Shown here one piece after another: positions 24,066 through 33,202 of a stretch of 64,000 nucleotides of DNA. Origin of the DNA: Saccharopolyspora kobensis (GTDB lineage Bacteria; Actinomycetota; Actinomycetes; Mycobacteriales; Pseudonocardiaceae); assembly GCF_900108315.1 (NCBI RefSeq), contig NZ_FNVB01000005.1, positions 372,001 to 436,000 on the forward strand. Direction: 5' to 3'. Under the pieces are notes generated by a model. It was not told the origin of the DNA and did no database searches. It was given only the letters and a program-made list of their open reading frames with translations. The position numbers were made by a program, and so were the translations under genes. Numbering within the stretch: the first letter of the stretch is position 1; each line of letters starts with the position of its first letter.

Positions 24066-25481
24066 TCAGCCGCGGGTCCACTCGTCGAGGCGGACGCCGA
24101 GCTGCTCGGCGACCGCGCGCAGCGCCGGGCGGTGGTCGCCGGGGATCGCGTGGATGTGGTTGGCGCCGAACTTCGACAGGAACAGCTCGCCCGGCGCGTC
24201 CAGGCGGGCGAAGGCGTGCGGCCACTCCGGGGTCGACTGGTCGACCAGCACCTTGTTGGTCGCGTCGTCGTAGCTCTCGAACTCGCCGAGCATCAGCTGG
24301 AACCGGTACTCGCCGTTCTCGCGGGTCAGCCTGCCCAGCGTCATCTGGCCCGGCGCCGCGATGTGCTGCACGGAGGCGCCTCCCGCCGGGAAGAAGAACA
24401 CCTCCGGGTAGAAGTTGACCTTGGCCAGGTTCTCCGCCGGGTCGTCGCTGCGCGCGGCGTACCAGGTGGCGTGCTGGCCGGAGTTGCACAGGTCCCAGAT
24501 GTCCCGGTCGGCGTGGTAGTGGCGGACGTCGGCGAACAGCACCGGCGTGCCGGAGATCGCCTTGAACAGCTGCATGGTCAGCGCGCCGTCCATGTCCGCC
24601 TCGGTGGCGCAGATGTGCGGTTCCTTCGGGCCGTTCCAGTCGTAGGGGTCGTTGAGGAACGCCTCGGTGACGTCCATGGTCGCGAAGTTCTCGGTCAGCT
24701 CCGGCTGCGCCTTGATGCCGGTGAAGTCCAGGTTGCGCTCCGCGATGATGTCCCGGATCGCCAGGTAGGCGCGCAGCTGCCGCTCCAGCAGCTCCGGCGT
24801 CAGCTTCTTGCCGTCGTAGTGCACGCCGGCGGCGTTCTGCTCGATCCACTCGCGGGCCTTGCGGGCTTCGCCCGCGTCGGCCTTGTCGGCGCGCAGGATC
24901 AGCTCGTACTGGTCGATCTCCTCGACGTCGATGCCGAACTCGCGCATCCACTGGTCGGTGTTGGCCACCGTGGTGTTCATGCCCATCGGCCGGCCGCCGA
25001 AGCGGCCGAAGGTCGAACCGCGCAACGACTTCACCGCCGCCGAGGCCGCCGCCTGGACACCGATCTTCTCGACCAGCTCGGCGTCGTCCGGAGCGCCCCA
25101 GGCGCGGGTGTGCGGACGGCCGATCTGGTCCAGCGCGCCACCGGCGGCGAGCATGCCGACCAGGCCCGGCTCGGTCGGGTCGGTGCTGGCCACCAGCACC
25201 AGCGGGCTGCGGGTGGCGTCCGCGGCGAGCATCGTGAAGTGCGGGAACGCCCAGACCGTGTAGTAGAAGACCGTCACGTCCACGTCGGCCGCGGCCACCC
25301 GGCGCGACACCGAGGTGGCCAGCGCGTTGGTGGCCACCAGGTCGTCCCCGACCACCACTTCGTGCCCGGCATCGCGCAGCGACCGGACCAGGGCGTCCTG
25401 CTTGGACTGGATGAAGTCGGTGTTGCGGGCGTGGACGTGGTCGCGACCGTCGGAGATGGTGACGACACCGATGCGGGCCAC
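24066..25481 (-). CDS. L-fucose/L-arabinose isomerase family protein
   Basis: 471 aa. The fold is that of FucI/AraA-type ketol isomerases. The N-terminal substrate domain is IGVVTISDGRDHVHARN. Candidate metal ligands include a Glu and Asp in ICATEADMDG and LFADVRHYHADRD, and the terminal His in the family signature KFGANHIHAIPGDH. Members convert L-fucose, D-arabinose or L-arabinose to the ketose; E. coli FucI also uses D-arabinose. It is the first gene of the operon with the FGGY kinase, with GTG at 25481 and an ideal GGAGGA site, and a LacI-type operator overlaps its promoter. D-arabinose is my preferred substrate because of the GH172 neighbour, but L-fucose or L-arabinose are open. Confidence 0.88.
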   Translation of the reverse strand: MARIGVVTISDGRDHVHARNTDFIQSKQDALVRSLRDAGHEVVVGDDLVATNALATSVSRRVAAADVDVTVFYYTVWAFPHFTMLAADATRSPLVLVASTDPTEPGLVGMLAAGGALDQIGRPHTRAWGAPDDAELVEKIGVQAAASAAVKSLRGSTFGRFGGRPMGMNTTVANTDQWMREFGIDVEEIDQYELILRADKADAGEARKAREWIEQNAAGVHYDGKKLTPELLERQLRAYLAIRDIIAERNLDFTGIKAQPELTENFATMDVTEAFLNDPYDWNGPKEPHICATEADMDGALTMQLFKAISGTPVLFADVRHYHADRDIWDLCNSGQHATWYAARSDDPAENLAKVNFYPEVFFFPAGGASVQHIAAPGQMTLGRLTRENGEYRFQLMLGEFESYDDATNKVLVDQSTPEWPHAFARLDAPGELFLSKFGANHIHAIPGDHRPALRAVAEQLGVRLDEWTRG

Positions 25482-25615
25482 AGTTCCTCCTAGATGAGCA
25501 GGCGGCGTTGACTGCGCAGGAGCGGCGGCGAGGAGGCGCCGCCGACACCACCCGGCGGGTCCCCGCGGGGTGGCCCGACCGGGACAACACGTGTCCGAAT
25601 GCCGACATGACCGGC

Positions 25616-25663
25616 GAGCAATCGTTTTCTCGGACGCTATTCTGGCAGCACACGGGCTGTCAA
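25616..25663 (-). promoter_or_regulatory. LacI-controlled promoter of the isomerase-kinase operon
   Basis: Read on the minus strand: -35 TTGACA (25663-25658), 17-bp spacer, -10 ATAGCG (25640-25635), then TCC and the operator GAGAAAACGATTGCTC (25631-25616). The operator is an imperfect palindrome with the central CG typical of LacI-family sites. The same 16 bases, in the same position relative to the same promoter elements, occur at 33203-33218. The site lies between divergent isomerase and lacI genes, so it may also govern lacI. Confidence 0.8.
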
Positions 25664-25709
25664 GGCAGGCAGCCCGCCATCACTCGGGAAGAGGTCACGA
25701 GGAGGAACC

Positions 25710-26705
25710 GTGGCGACGATCAGTGATGTGGCCACCCGTGCCGGGGTGTCCACCGCGACGGTTTCCCGCGCGCTCAACGGCAAGAGCTCCGTCGATCCCG
25801 CGCTGGCCGCCAGGGTGCTCGCCGCGGCCGCCGAGCTCGGCTACCGGCCCAACGGCCCGGCCCGCAACCTGCGCAAGCAGGAGACCGCGGTGCTGGCCCT
25901 GATCATCGCGGACGTGGAGAACCCGTTCTTCACCGCGATCGCGCGCGGCGTGGAGGACGTGGCGCACGCGGCTGGGTACTCGGTGGTGCTGTGCAACTCC
26001 GACGACGAGCCGGCGAAGGAGCGCGAGTACATCGACGTAGCGCTGCAGGAGCGGGTCGCCGGGGTGCTGCTGTCGCCGACCGGCCACAGCGAGAGCGTGG
26101 AGCTGCTCAACCGGCACACCACGCCGGTCGTGGCGGTGGACCGCCCGCTGCCGAACTCGCCGAGCGACACCGTGCTCGTGGACAGCGGGCTGGCGGCGGC
26201 GGAAGCCGTCCAGCACCTCGCTGACCAGGGATATCGCCGGGTCGGCTGCATCACCGGTCCCAGCGGCGTGCGCACCGCCGATGACCGCCTCGCGGGCTAC
26301 CGCGACGGCGTCCGGGCGGCCGGGCTGCCGCTGACCGACGTGCTGGTGCGGCGTTCGGAGTTCAAGGCGGCCGGGGCGAAGCAGGCCGCGCACTCGCTGC
26401 TGATCCGCCCCGACCGCCCGGACGCGGTGCTGGTGGCGAACAACATGATGGCGGTCGGCGTGCTGGAGACCTGCGCGGAGCTGGGCCTGCGGCCTGGTCG
26501 GGACATCGGCGTGGTGGCCTTCGACGACGCCCCGTGGGCGACGTTGCTGGATCCGCCGCTGACGGTCGTCGCCCAGCCCGCCTACGACGTCGGCGCGGAA
26601 GCCGCCCAGCTCCTGCTCGGCAGGATCAGCGGCGAGCGCACGGAGGCGACCACGAGAACGCTCTCCGCCCATCTCGTGGCCCGGGCCAGCAGCACCCGCG
26701 AATAG
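25710..26705 (+). CDS. LacI-family transcriptional repressor of the pentose/deoxysugar locus
   Basis: 331 aa. The N-terminal HTH with hinge is textbook LacI/PurR: TISDVATRAGVSTATVSRAL and a hinge around GYRPNGPARNLR, followed by a periplasmic-binding-protein-like sensor (ADVENPFF ... DDAPWATLLDPPLTVV). It starts at the GTG at 25710, preceded by GAGGAGG. The identical operator GAGAAAACGATTGCTC at its own intergenic region and at the transporter promoter identifies both as its targets. The ligand is probably the imported sugar or its ketose. Confidence 0.93.
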   Translation: MATISDVATRAGVSTATVSRALNGKSSVDPALAARVLAAAAELGYRPNGPARNLRKQETAVLALIIADVENPFFTAIARGVEDVAHAAGYSVVLCNSDDEPAKEREYIDVALQERVAGVLLSPTGHSESVELLNRHTTPVVAVDRPLPNSPSDTVLVDSGLAAAEAVQHLADQGYRRVGCITGPSGVRTADDRLAGYRDGVRAAGLPLTDVLVRRSEFKAAGAKQAAHSLLIRPDRPDAVLVANNMMAVGVLETCAELGLRPGRDIGVVAFDDAPWATLLDPPLTVVAQPAYDVGAEAAQLLLGRISGERTEATTRTLSAHLVARASSTRE

Positions 26706-26710
26706 CCGAC

Positions 26711-26765
26711 CCGGTGTTCCGGTAGCGAACCTCAGCGCCCGCCCCGACTCGGGGTGCACGACCAG
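26711..26765. repeat. Dispersed intergenic repeat, copy 2
   Basis: GGTAGCGAACCTCAGCGCCC followed by GCCCCGACTCGGGGTG, matching the repeat at 18805-18870 over roughly 35 bp. Located directly after the lacI stop, upstream of the terminator at 26780-26817. Confidence 0.5.
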
Positions 26766-26779
26766 CAGGCCGTCCGCGA

Positions 26780-26817
26780 ACGAGCGGACCACCCACCGGA
26801 GTGGGCGGTCCGCTCGT
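26780..26817. terminator. Bidirectional terminator between lacI and GH172 genes
   Basis: ACGAGCGGACCACCCA (26780-26795) pairs with 26802-26817 over 16 bp with one G-U-type mismatch and a 6-nt loop. It lies between the convergent lacI and GH172 genes. Confidence 0.8.
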
Positions 26818-26831
26818 CACGTTTCCGCTGG

Positions 26832-29150
26832 TCAGCTTCCGCCGAGGGCGTCCTCCACCGCCTGGCCGATGTCGAGCGGCTGGGTGCCGTCGTCCTGGCT
26901 CGTGGTGTGTGGGGCCGTCGTCTCCGGGACCGCCGGGCGGGTCGGCGTCGTCGAGGGCGTCGACGGCGGCACCGACGAGGTCGGCGGTACCGGAGCGCTC
27001 GGCGGCTGGGCGGGTGGCAGCGGGAGGCCGGGCAGCACGCGGCCGGATGCGTTCCCGCCGTACCAGTAGGCCGTCGAACCGTAGTCGCCCGGCTCGTCGT
27101 TCACCGGACCGTGCTCGACGTCCGCCACGAAGCCGTTGCGGAACGGCACCGCGTCGTTGAGCAGCAGGCGGTAGGCGCCCGTGCAGTCGTACCTGCAGCC
27201 GTCGCCGTTGATCTCGTGCGACGGGTTGCCCGCCAGCGGCATCGAGTAGGTGGTGCCGAACCGGAAGTACCAGCCGGACTCGTAGAAGTCCTCGGTGCCC
27301 GTTCCGTGCCAGGCAGGCTCGCGGGAGCCGTCGACGTAGAACCGCTCGTCGCCCTCCAGGTAGTTGCGCTGGTTCACCGCGAGCGACCTGGTGCGCGTGT
27401 CGGAGAGCGGCTCGGTCGAGCGCGTCCTGGCGCCCGGCGGGATCAGCCCGCGCATGCTGTGCGTGACGCCGTAGAAGGTGCCCGATCCGCGGGCCGTGAG
27501 GAAGTTCCAGTCCTCGCCCGGAACCGTGTTGCCGCGGTGGTGGGTGGCGTGGAAGTAGCCGGTGCCGGGCGCCAGCTCGGCCGGAGCGCTGGTCACCTCC
27601 GCGGTCGCGCCGGTCACCCGAACCCCGCCGGTGTTGACCAGCTCCACCTTGGCGCTCTTGCCGAACGGCATCGGCCACCACGCGGTGTACCAGCCGTCCA
27701 GACCCGGGTCGACGGAGCTCATCATGGTGCGCACGTCGTACTCGCCGAGGCCGGTGCCGAAGAACTCGCCGACCGGCGCGTCGACCGTGGTCTTGCCGTC
27801 GAAGGTGATGCGCAGCCGGAGCTTGTCCAGCACCTCGTCGGAGGCCGCGACGTCCTCCGGCCGCGTCGGGTAGCGACCGATCAGCTTCTCCCGGGCGAAG
27901 ACCGGGTTGTCGATGCGGTAGTCGTGCGCGGCTTCCTCACCGGGGTGGCCCGGGCCGAGGTCGAGCACGTCGGTGCGGACCCATTCGCCGCCGACCAGGC
28001 TGTGCACGTCGTAGCGGAACTCGTTGAAGTCCAGCGACGAGGAGATGAAGCGGTTCTCGACGTCCACGGTGGACCGGCCCGAGGACACCTCGGCGGGCAC
28101 GTCGATGATCTGCACGCCCCACGAGCCCGGTGCCGCCGCACCGCTGCGCCACTCGCCGACCCGCCTGCCGTTGACGTGCAGGCTGCCGACCTGGTCGGCG
28201 ATCTGCGGGTCGTACCGGCGGATCACCCGGATGCCCTGGTTGTCCGGGTCCACCCGCATCGCGAACCGGCTGCCGCCGCCCGCGCCGAACGCGCGGCCGT
28301 CGTCGACCACCTGCGGCGCGGCCACCACCTGCGGCAGCTTCACCCGCAGCTGGTCGATCTGCGCCGCGCCGGACAGCTCGGCGACGGTGGTGGCCGCGCC
28401 GGGGGCCAGGTCGAAGTCGCGGCGCACCGGCGTGCCGCCGGAGCCGCCCTTCGGGTCGGCCACGCCGAAGGTGCGCAGCTTCTCCAGCACGTCGTGGGCC
28501 GGTTCGTTCGGGTCGAAGGTCCGCACCCCGTTCGCGTCGGGGAAGGCGCGGTAGGACAGGTGGTAGAAGTACGGGTTGTGCTCCACCGTGACCCGCATCG
28601 ACTCGCGGTACGGCATCGGCACCTTGATCACCACGCCGCCCGCGGTGTCGTTGGCGTCGCCGACCAGCGGCCACGCGAACGGCGCGCCGAGCTTGCCGCT
28701 GACCACGTCGATGAACGGCGCGTCCAGCACCGTCCGGCCGTCCAGCTCGATCACGATGTTGCCGGTCGCGGAGACGTCGCCGAGCGGCTCGCGGGTGCTC
28801 CAGATCGAGGTGATCTCACCTGGCCCGTCGTGCTCGCCGATCACGCAGCCGCGCTCGGTGGTGCGCAGGCAGGAGTAGGTGCCCTCGAAGCCGTCGTCGT
28901 TCCCGCCGGTGCGGTCGTAGCTGGAGAACTGCAGCGACTGCTCGGCGCCGCGGGACTGCGACATCGCGTCGAGGTCGCGGTAGGTGTCCCAGCCGACCGG
29001 GCCCTTCGTCGGCGCCGGGGCCGGAGCCTGGGCCTGACCGGAACCGGTGCCGTCGACGACCACGACGGCCGCCGCGATCGCCGCGACTCCCAGGTAGGCA
29101 CCGAGTCGGCGGGCGCGGCCTCCCCCCGACGTTGCTGAGCGGACTCTCAT
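26832..29150 (-). CDS. Secreted GH172 (DUF2961) glycoside hydrolase, candidate exo-D-arabinofuranosidase
   Basis: 772 aa from the ATG at 29150 (GGGAGGG upstream). A basic N-terminus and a hydrophobic segment (LGAYLGVAAIAAAVVVV) form a signal peptide, so the enzyme acts outside the cell. DUF2961 hallmarks follow: GEFFGTGLGEY, WYTAWWPMPFGKSA, and NYLEGDERFYVDG...HGTGTEDFYESGW. Glu599 (in LEGDE) and Glu620 (in GTGTED) are 21 residues apart, the same spacing I recall for the nucleophile and acid/base of the founding GH172 enzyme. Known GH172 members act on alpha-D-fructofuranosides and on mycobacterial D-arabinan. The C-terminus is a Pro/Thr/Ser-rich tail, perhaps wall-spanning. It lies between the repressor and importer genes. 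Substrate assignment is inference. Confidence 0.85.
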   Translation of the reverse strand: MRVRSATSGGGRARRLGAYLGVAAIAAAVVVVDGTGSGQAQAPAPAPTKGPVGWDTYRDLDAMSQSRGAEQSLQFSSYDRTGGNDDGFEGTYSCLRTTERGCVIGEHDGPGEITSIWSTREPLGDVSATGNIVIELDGRTVLDAPFIDVVSGKLGAPFAWPLVGDANDTAGGVVIKVPMPYRESMRVTVEHNPYFYHLSYRAFPDANGVRTFDPNEPAHDVLEKLRTFGVADPKGGSGGTPVRRDFDLAPGAATTVAELSGAAQIDQLRVKLPQVVAAPQVVDDGRAFGAGGGSRFAMRVDPDNQGIRVIRRYDPQIADQVGSLHVNGRRVGEWRSGAAAPGSWGVQIIDVPAEVSSGRSTVDVENRFISSSLDFNEFRYDVHSLVGGEWVRTDVLDLGPGHPGEEAAHDYRIDNPVFAREKLIGRYPTRPEDVAASDEVLDKLRLRITFDGKTTVDAPVGEFFGTGLGEYDVRTMMSSVDPGLDGWYTAWWPMPFGKSAKVELVNTGGVRVTGATAEVTSAPAELAPGTGYFHATHHRGNTVPGEDWNFLTARGSGTFYGVTHSMRGLIPPGARTRSTEPLSDTRTRSLAVNQRNYLEGDERFYVDGSREPAWHGTGTEDFYESGWYFRFGTTYSMPLAGNPSHEINGDGCRYDCTGAYRLLLNDAVPFRNGFVADVEHGPVNDEPGDYGSTAYWYGGNASGRVLPGLPLPPAQPPSAPVPPTSSVPPSTPSTTPTRPAVPETTAPHTTSQDDGTQPLDIGQAVEDALGGS

Positions 29151-29170
29151 CGTGCTCGCCCTCCCCACGC

Positions 29171-29188
29171 TCCACTGTCCGTAGTGGA
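29171..29188. promoter_or_regulatory. Inverted repeat upstream of GH172 gene, candidate operator
   Basis: TCCACT-N6-AGTGGA (29171-29188), ending 21 bp before the GH172 start codon. The position within the leader or core promoter is suited to a repressor. It differs from the LacI operator, so GH172 may answer to another regulator. Confidence 0.4.
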
Positions 29189-29489
29189 CTGTGGTGCAGC
29201 TCTTCCGATGATGGTGCGCGGCCACTGGATCGAGTTCTCGGTTCGGCTCCGCAGCGTAAGATCACTCGCGCAATGCGCGAGAGCGTAGGAAAGAGATCTT
29301 CGCGGGGCCAACCCATTCGAGCGGTGTCGAGGAATCCGGAACCCGAATTCACTCGATATGATGGTCACCGGGCGCGTTCTCGCCGACAACCACCATCCAG
29401 GTGTATTGCCCGATTCCAGCGAAAAGCCGGGCCACCAAAGAAATTGGTTAGGCGCAGCAAGAATCCACATAGGACAGTGCAGGCGGGTT

Positions 29490-29520
29490 CCGGTCGCCGC
29501 GCCGGGTGCGCGGCGACCGG
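29490..29520 (-). terminator. Terminator of the sugar-importer operon
   Basis: Perfect 13-bp arms CCGGTCGCCGCGC (29490-29502) and its complement (29508-29520) with a 5-nt loop, starting 7 bp beyond the stop of the binding-protein gene. Confidence 0.85.
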
Positions 29521-29526
29521 CGGGCA

Positions 29527-30531
29527 TCAGCTCTGGTTCAGCCGGGCGTAGACCTCGGCCGCGTTGTCCTTGGTCACCAGCTCGGTCTGCAGGGTCTGCG
29601 TCTTGGGCACCGGTCGGCAGTCGATCAGCAGCGCCCTGGCCGCCTCGACGGCTTCCGCACCGCCGGTCGGGTACAGGTTGGTCGCCTGCAGGCGTCCTTC
29701 CTCGACGGCCTTGATGCCGCCCGACGGGATCGGCAGCCCGTCGATGCCGACGAACTTCAGGTCGTTGCGCCCGGCGGCCTGGGCAGCCAGGTACGCGCCC
29801 TCGGCCATCGGGTCGTTCTGCGCGTACACCGCCTGGACGTCCGGGTGCGCCTTGAGCAGCGCGTCCATCTTCTGCTGCCCGACCGAGCGCTCCCACTCGC
29901 CGTCGGCGGTGGCCACGATCTCGATGTTGGAGCCCGCGATGCCCTCCTTGAAGCCGTCCTCGCGCTCCTTGGCCGGGGTGGAACCGGAGAGGCCCTTGAT
30001 CTGCACGATCTTGCCGCCCTGCGGCAGCAGCGTGTTCTTGAAGTACTCGCCGGCCTGGCGGCCGATCTGGACGTTGTCCGCGCCGATGTAGGTGGTGTAG
30101 CCGTCGCCGTCGACCTTGCGGTCCAGCACCACCACCGGGATGCCCTTGTTGTAGGCCTTCTTCACCACGTCGGTCAGCGGGGCGGCCTCGTTCGGCGAGA
30201 TCATCAGCAGGTCGACCTGCTTGGTGATGAAGTTCTCCACGTCGCTGATCTGCTTGGAGTTGTCCTTGGCCGCGTCGGAGAACTGCACGTCGAACTGCGG
30301 CACCTTCGAAGCGGCCGTGCGGATGTCCTCGTCCATCCGGACCCGGTAGGGCTCGGCGAGGTTGGCCTGGCTCATCCCGATGGTGTACTTGCCGTCCGGT
30401 CCCTTGCAGTTCTTGGTGGGGTCCTGCTGCTGGACCTGACCGCTGTTCTCGCTGGTGGTGCCGCAACCGGCGGCGGCGAGCGCGGCGGCGGCGCAGGTGA
30501 CCGCGAGCAACGACCTCATCGTCTTGCGCAT
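29527..30531 (-). CDS. Sugar ABC transporter substrate-binding lipoprotein (RbsB-like)
   Basis: 334 aa from the ATG at 30531, with a GGGAGGA site. The signal peptide ends in lipobox LAAAGC. The mature protein is a class B periplasmic-binding fold: YTIGMSQANLAEPYRVRM, DLLMISPNEAAPL, GIPVVVLDRKV, VQAVYAQNDPMAEGA, KFVGIDGLPIPSGGI, all typical of ribose/galactose-type binding proteins. It captures the sugar outside the membrane for the permease and ATPase encoded upstream in the same operon. The ligand is probably the pentose released by, or related to, the GH172 product. Confidence 0.93.
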   Translation of the reverse strand: MRKTMRSLLAVTCAAAALAAAGCGTTSENSGQVQQQDPTKNCKGPDGKYTIGMSQANLAEPYRVRMDEDIRTAASKVPQFDVQFSDAAKDNSKQISDVENFITKQVDLLMISPNEAAPLTDVVKKAYNKGIPVVVLDRKVDGDGYTTYIGADNVQIGRQAGEYFKNTLLPQGGKIVQIKGLSGSTPAKEREDGFKEGIAGSNIEIVATADGEWERSVGQQKMDALLKAHPDVQAVYAQNDPMAEGAYLAAQAAGRNDLKFVGIDGLPIPSGGIKAVEEGRLQATNLYPTGGAEAVEAARALLIDCRPVPKTQTLQTELVTKDNAAEVYARLNQS

Positions 30532-30554
30532 CGTGCTTCCTCCCGGATGTTGGT

Positions 30555-31586
30555 TCACGACGTGGGACGCAGTCGCTGCAGCGCAGCCGCCGCGACGATC
30601 ACCAGGCCCTTGATCAGCAGTTGCAGGTCGGTGTTGACGCTGTTCAGGCTCAGGATGTTGTTCAGGATGCCGAGCAGCAGCGCGCCGGCGATGGTGCCGA
30701 TCACCGAGCCGCGGCCCCCGGCCAGGCTGGTGCCGCCGACGACCACCGCCGCGATGCCGTCCAGCTCGTAGGCGATCCCGTCGTTCGGACTGCCCGCGTT
30801 GAGCTGCCCGGCGTGCACGATCCCGGCCAGCGCGGCGCAGAACCCGGCGATGCCGAAGGCGATGATCTTGACCCGGTTCACCGGCACGCCGGAGAGCCGG
30901 GCGGCCTTCTCGTTGCCGCCGATGGCGTACAGGTGCCGGGAGTAGGCGCTGGTCCGCAGGAACAGGATCGCGGCCACCGCCACCACGGCGAAGATCAGCA
31001 CCGGGATCGGCACCACGCCGCCGAACGTGCGCTCGCCCAGCAGCGAGAACAGCACCGGCGCCTGCCCCGGCCCGTCGCCGTAGGAGATCTGCACGGTCTC
31101 GCCGCCGGACCACATGCGCGCCAGCCCGCGCGCGATCTGCAACCCGGCCAGCGTGACGATGAACGCCTGCACCCCGAGCAGTGCCACCGCGGTGCCCTGC
31201 AGCAGGCCGAAGACGACGCCCGCCAGCAGCACCAGCCCGACGGTCGCCCACACGCCGAGGCCGTCCTCCACCATCAGCACGGCCGAGCCCACCGCGGCCA
31301 GCCCGAGCACCGAACCCACCGAGAGGTCAATGCCGCCGATCAGGATCACGAAGGTCAGGCCGACCGCGATGATCCCGATCTCGGACACCGCGCGCACGAT
31401 GTTGAACAGGTTGTCGCTGGTCAGGAAGAGGATCTGGCCCTCGTCATCGCGCGGCGAGAAGATCACCGCGGCGATGAACACCGCGACCAGGCCGAAGAAG
31501 CTCTGGAACCGGAACAGCGTCTCCGCGGTGCCGGCCCGCTTCCGCGGCGCGGCCGCCGAAGGCCGTTCCGCCGTCTGGTTGCTCAC
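30555..31586 (-). CDS. Sugar ABC transporter permease (RbsC-like)
   Basis: 343 aa with eight to ten hydrophobic segments and the RbsC-family signatures GLTFVILIGGIDLSVGSVLG, NEKAARLSGVPVNRVK (cytoplasmic coupling loop) and GGTSLAGGRGSVIGTIAGAL. The GTG start at 31586 overlaps the stop of the ATPase gene by 4 bp, and the binding-protein gene follows after 23 bp, so the three genes form one operon. It forms the membrane channel of a monosaccharide importer. Confidence 0.94.
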   Translation of the reverse strand: MSNQTAERPSAAAPRKRAGTAETLFRFQSFFGLVAVFIAAVIFSPRDDEGQILFLTSDNLFNIVRAVSEIGIIAVGLTFVILIGGIDLSVGSVLGLAAVGSAVLMVEDGLGVWATVGLVLLAGVVFGLLQGTAVALLGVQAFIVTLAGLQIARGLARMWSGGETVQISYGDGPGQAPVLFSLLGERTFGGVVPIPVLIFAVVAVAAILFLRTSAYSRHLYAIGGNEKAARLSGVPVNRVKIIAFGIAGFCAALAGIVHAGQLNAGSPNDGIAYELDGIAAVVVGGTSLAGGRGSVIGTIAGALLLGILNNILSLNSVNTDLQLLIKGLVIVAAAALQRLRPTS

Positions 31587-33172
31587 CTGGCGCCTCCCCC
31601 AGTGCTCTGCGGTCCGGTGCCGACCACCGGCCCGGCCCCGTCGCCCGCCCGCTCGCCCATCGCGGCGGCCAGCAGTTCCGCCTCACCGACCTCGCCGGTG
31701 CCGAACTCGGCGACGCTGCGCCCACCGCGCAGCACCACCACCCGGTCGCACACGCCGACCAGCTCCGGCAGTTCCGAGGACGCCAGCAGCACCCCGATGC
31801 CGCGCTCGGCGATCTCGCCGAGCAGCTGGTAGATCTCCGACTTCGCGCCGATGTCCACCCCGCGGGTGGGATCGTCCAGCAGCAGCAACCGCGGCTCGGT
31901 CAGCAGCATCCGGCCGAACACGACCTTCTGCTGGTTGCCGCCCGACAGGGTGCCGACCGGGTCGAGGATCCGGCCGAGCTTGACCTTGAGCTGCTGCACG
32001 CTGCTCTCGGTGGTGGCCACCTCCTTGCGGCGGCGGACCAGGCCCAGCGCGCCCAGCCGGTCCAGCACCGACAGCACCGTGTTGGCCAGCACCGAGTGCT
32101 CCAGGACCAGCCCGGACGTCCTGCGGTCCTCCGGCACGAAGGCGATGCCCTCGCGCAGCGCACGGCGCGGACCCCTCGGCCGCACCGGGCGCCCGTCGAG
32201 GGTCACCTCCCCCTCCCACGTGCCGGAGGACCCCGCCCCGAACAGCGATTCCAGCAGTTCGGTGCGTCCTGAGCCGAGCAGCCCGCAGAGCCCGACGATC
32301 TCCCCGCGCCGCACGGTCAGGTCGATCCCGGCCGGTTCCCGGCGGCCCACCCGCGGTCGCCGGGGGCGCACGGCGAAGCCCGACACCGCGAGCAGCTCCG
32401 CGCCGACCTCGCGGCGCTCGGCGCGGAACAGCGTCTGCACCGAGCGGCCCACCATCGCCTCGGCGGCCTGCTCGGCGGTCAGCTTCCGGGCGTCGAACTC
32501 GGCGACCTTGCGGCCGTTGCGCAGCACGGTGGCCCGGTCGGCCACCCGGCCGATCTCGTCCATCCGGTGCGAGATGTAGACGATGCCGGTGCCGCTGCGG
32601 CGCAGCTCGGCGATCACCGCGAACAGCCGCTCCACCTCGGTGCTGGACAGCGCGGAGGTGGGCTCGTCCATGATCAGCACCTTCGCGTCCAGCAGCAGCG
32701 CGCGGGCGATGGTGACCAGCTGCTGCTCGCCGACGCGCAGCTCGCCGACCGGGCGCTGCGGGTCCAGCTCGATGCCGGTGCGCCGGAGCAGCTCCCGGGT
32801 GCCGTCGGCCATCTTCCGGCGGTCGACGATCCCGAACCTGGTGCGCGGCTCGCGGCCGAGGTGCAGGTTCTCCGCGACGCTGAGCCCGGGGACGAGGTCC
32901 AGCTCCTGGTGGATCATCGCGACCCCGGCCTGCTGGGCGTCGGCGGGCTTGCCGAACTGCACCGGCCGCCCCTCGATCGAAATCGATCCAGCGTGATCGG
33001 TGACGTCGCCGGAGAGCACCTTCATCAGCGTGCTCTTGCCCGCGCCGTTCTCCCCCAGCAGCGCGTGCACCTCCCCGGCGCGGACCGACAGGTCGACGTC
33101 GTCGCAGGCGAGCACACCCCCGTAGCGCTTGCTGATGCCGGTCATCTCGACCAGCGGTGGCGCCGTGTCCAT
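31583..33172 (-). CDS. Sugar ABC transporter ATPase, tandem nucleotide-binding domains (RbsA-like)
   Basis: 529 aa with two ABC cassettes. The N-terminal domain has Walker A GENGAGKSTLMK, signature LRVGEQQLV and Walker B VLIMDEPTSALSS. The C-terminal domain has the degenerate Walker A GLLGSGRTELLES usual for this class, signature LSGGNQQKVVFG and Walker B LLLLDDPTRGVDIG. This arrangement is that of RbsA/MglA/AraG carbohydrate importers. It is the first gene of the operon; its promoter carries the LacI operator (33203-33218). Confidence 0.95.
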   Translation of the reverse strand: MDTAPPLVEMTGISKRYGGVLACDDVDLSVRAGEVHALLGENGAGKSTLMKVLSGDVTDHAGSISIEGRPVQFGKPADAQQAGVAMIHQELDLVPGLSVAENLHLGREPRTRFGIVDRRKMADGTRELLRRTGIELDPQRPVGELRVGEQQLVTIARALLLDAKVLIMDEPTSALSSTEVERLFAVIAELRRSGTGIVYISHRMDEIGRVADRATVLRNGRKVAEFDARKLTAEQAAEAMVGRSVQTLFRAERREVGAELLAVSGFAVRPRRPRVGRREPAGIDLTVRRGEIVGLCGLLGSGRTELLESLFGAGSSGTWEGEVTLDGRPVRPRGPRRALREGIAFVPEDRRTSGLVLEHSVLANTVLSVLDRLGALGLVRRRKEVATTESSVQQLKVKLGRILDPVGTLSGGNQQKVVFGRMLLTEPRLLLLDDPTRGVDIGAKSEIYQLLGEIAERGIGVLLASSELPELVGVCDRVVVLRGGRSVAEFGTGEVGEAELLAAAMGERAGDGAGPVVGTGPQSTGGGAR

Positions 33173-33202
33173 AGGCCCCCCGTCGCGACGTTCGCGAAAC
33201 GT

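Larger units (their letters stand above)
29151..29526. other. 376-bp intergenic region upstream of GH172 gene
   Basis: No gene is seen. It contains the inverted repeat at 29171-29188, an AT-richer middle part (about 29280-29470) likely to hold the GH172 promoter, and the terminator of the importer operon at 29490-29520. No copy of the LacI operator was found. Confidence 0.6.

Noticed and set aside
29527-31251. Large 574-residue frame through the binding-protein and permease genes
   Set aside because: The upstream half is the permease gene in the wrong frame; the lipoprotein signal starts at 30531.
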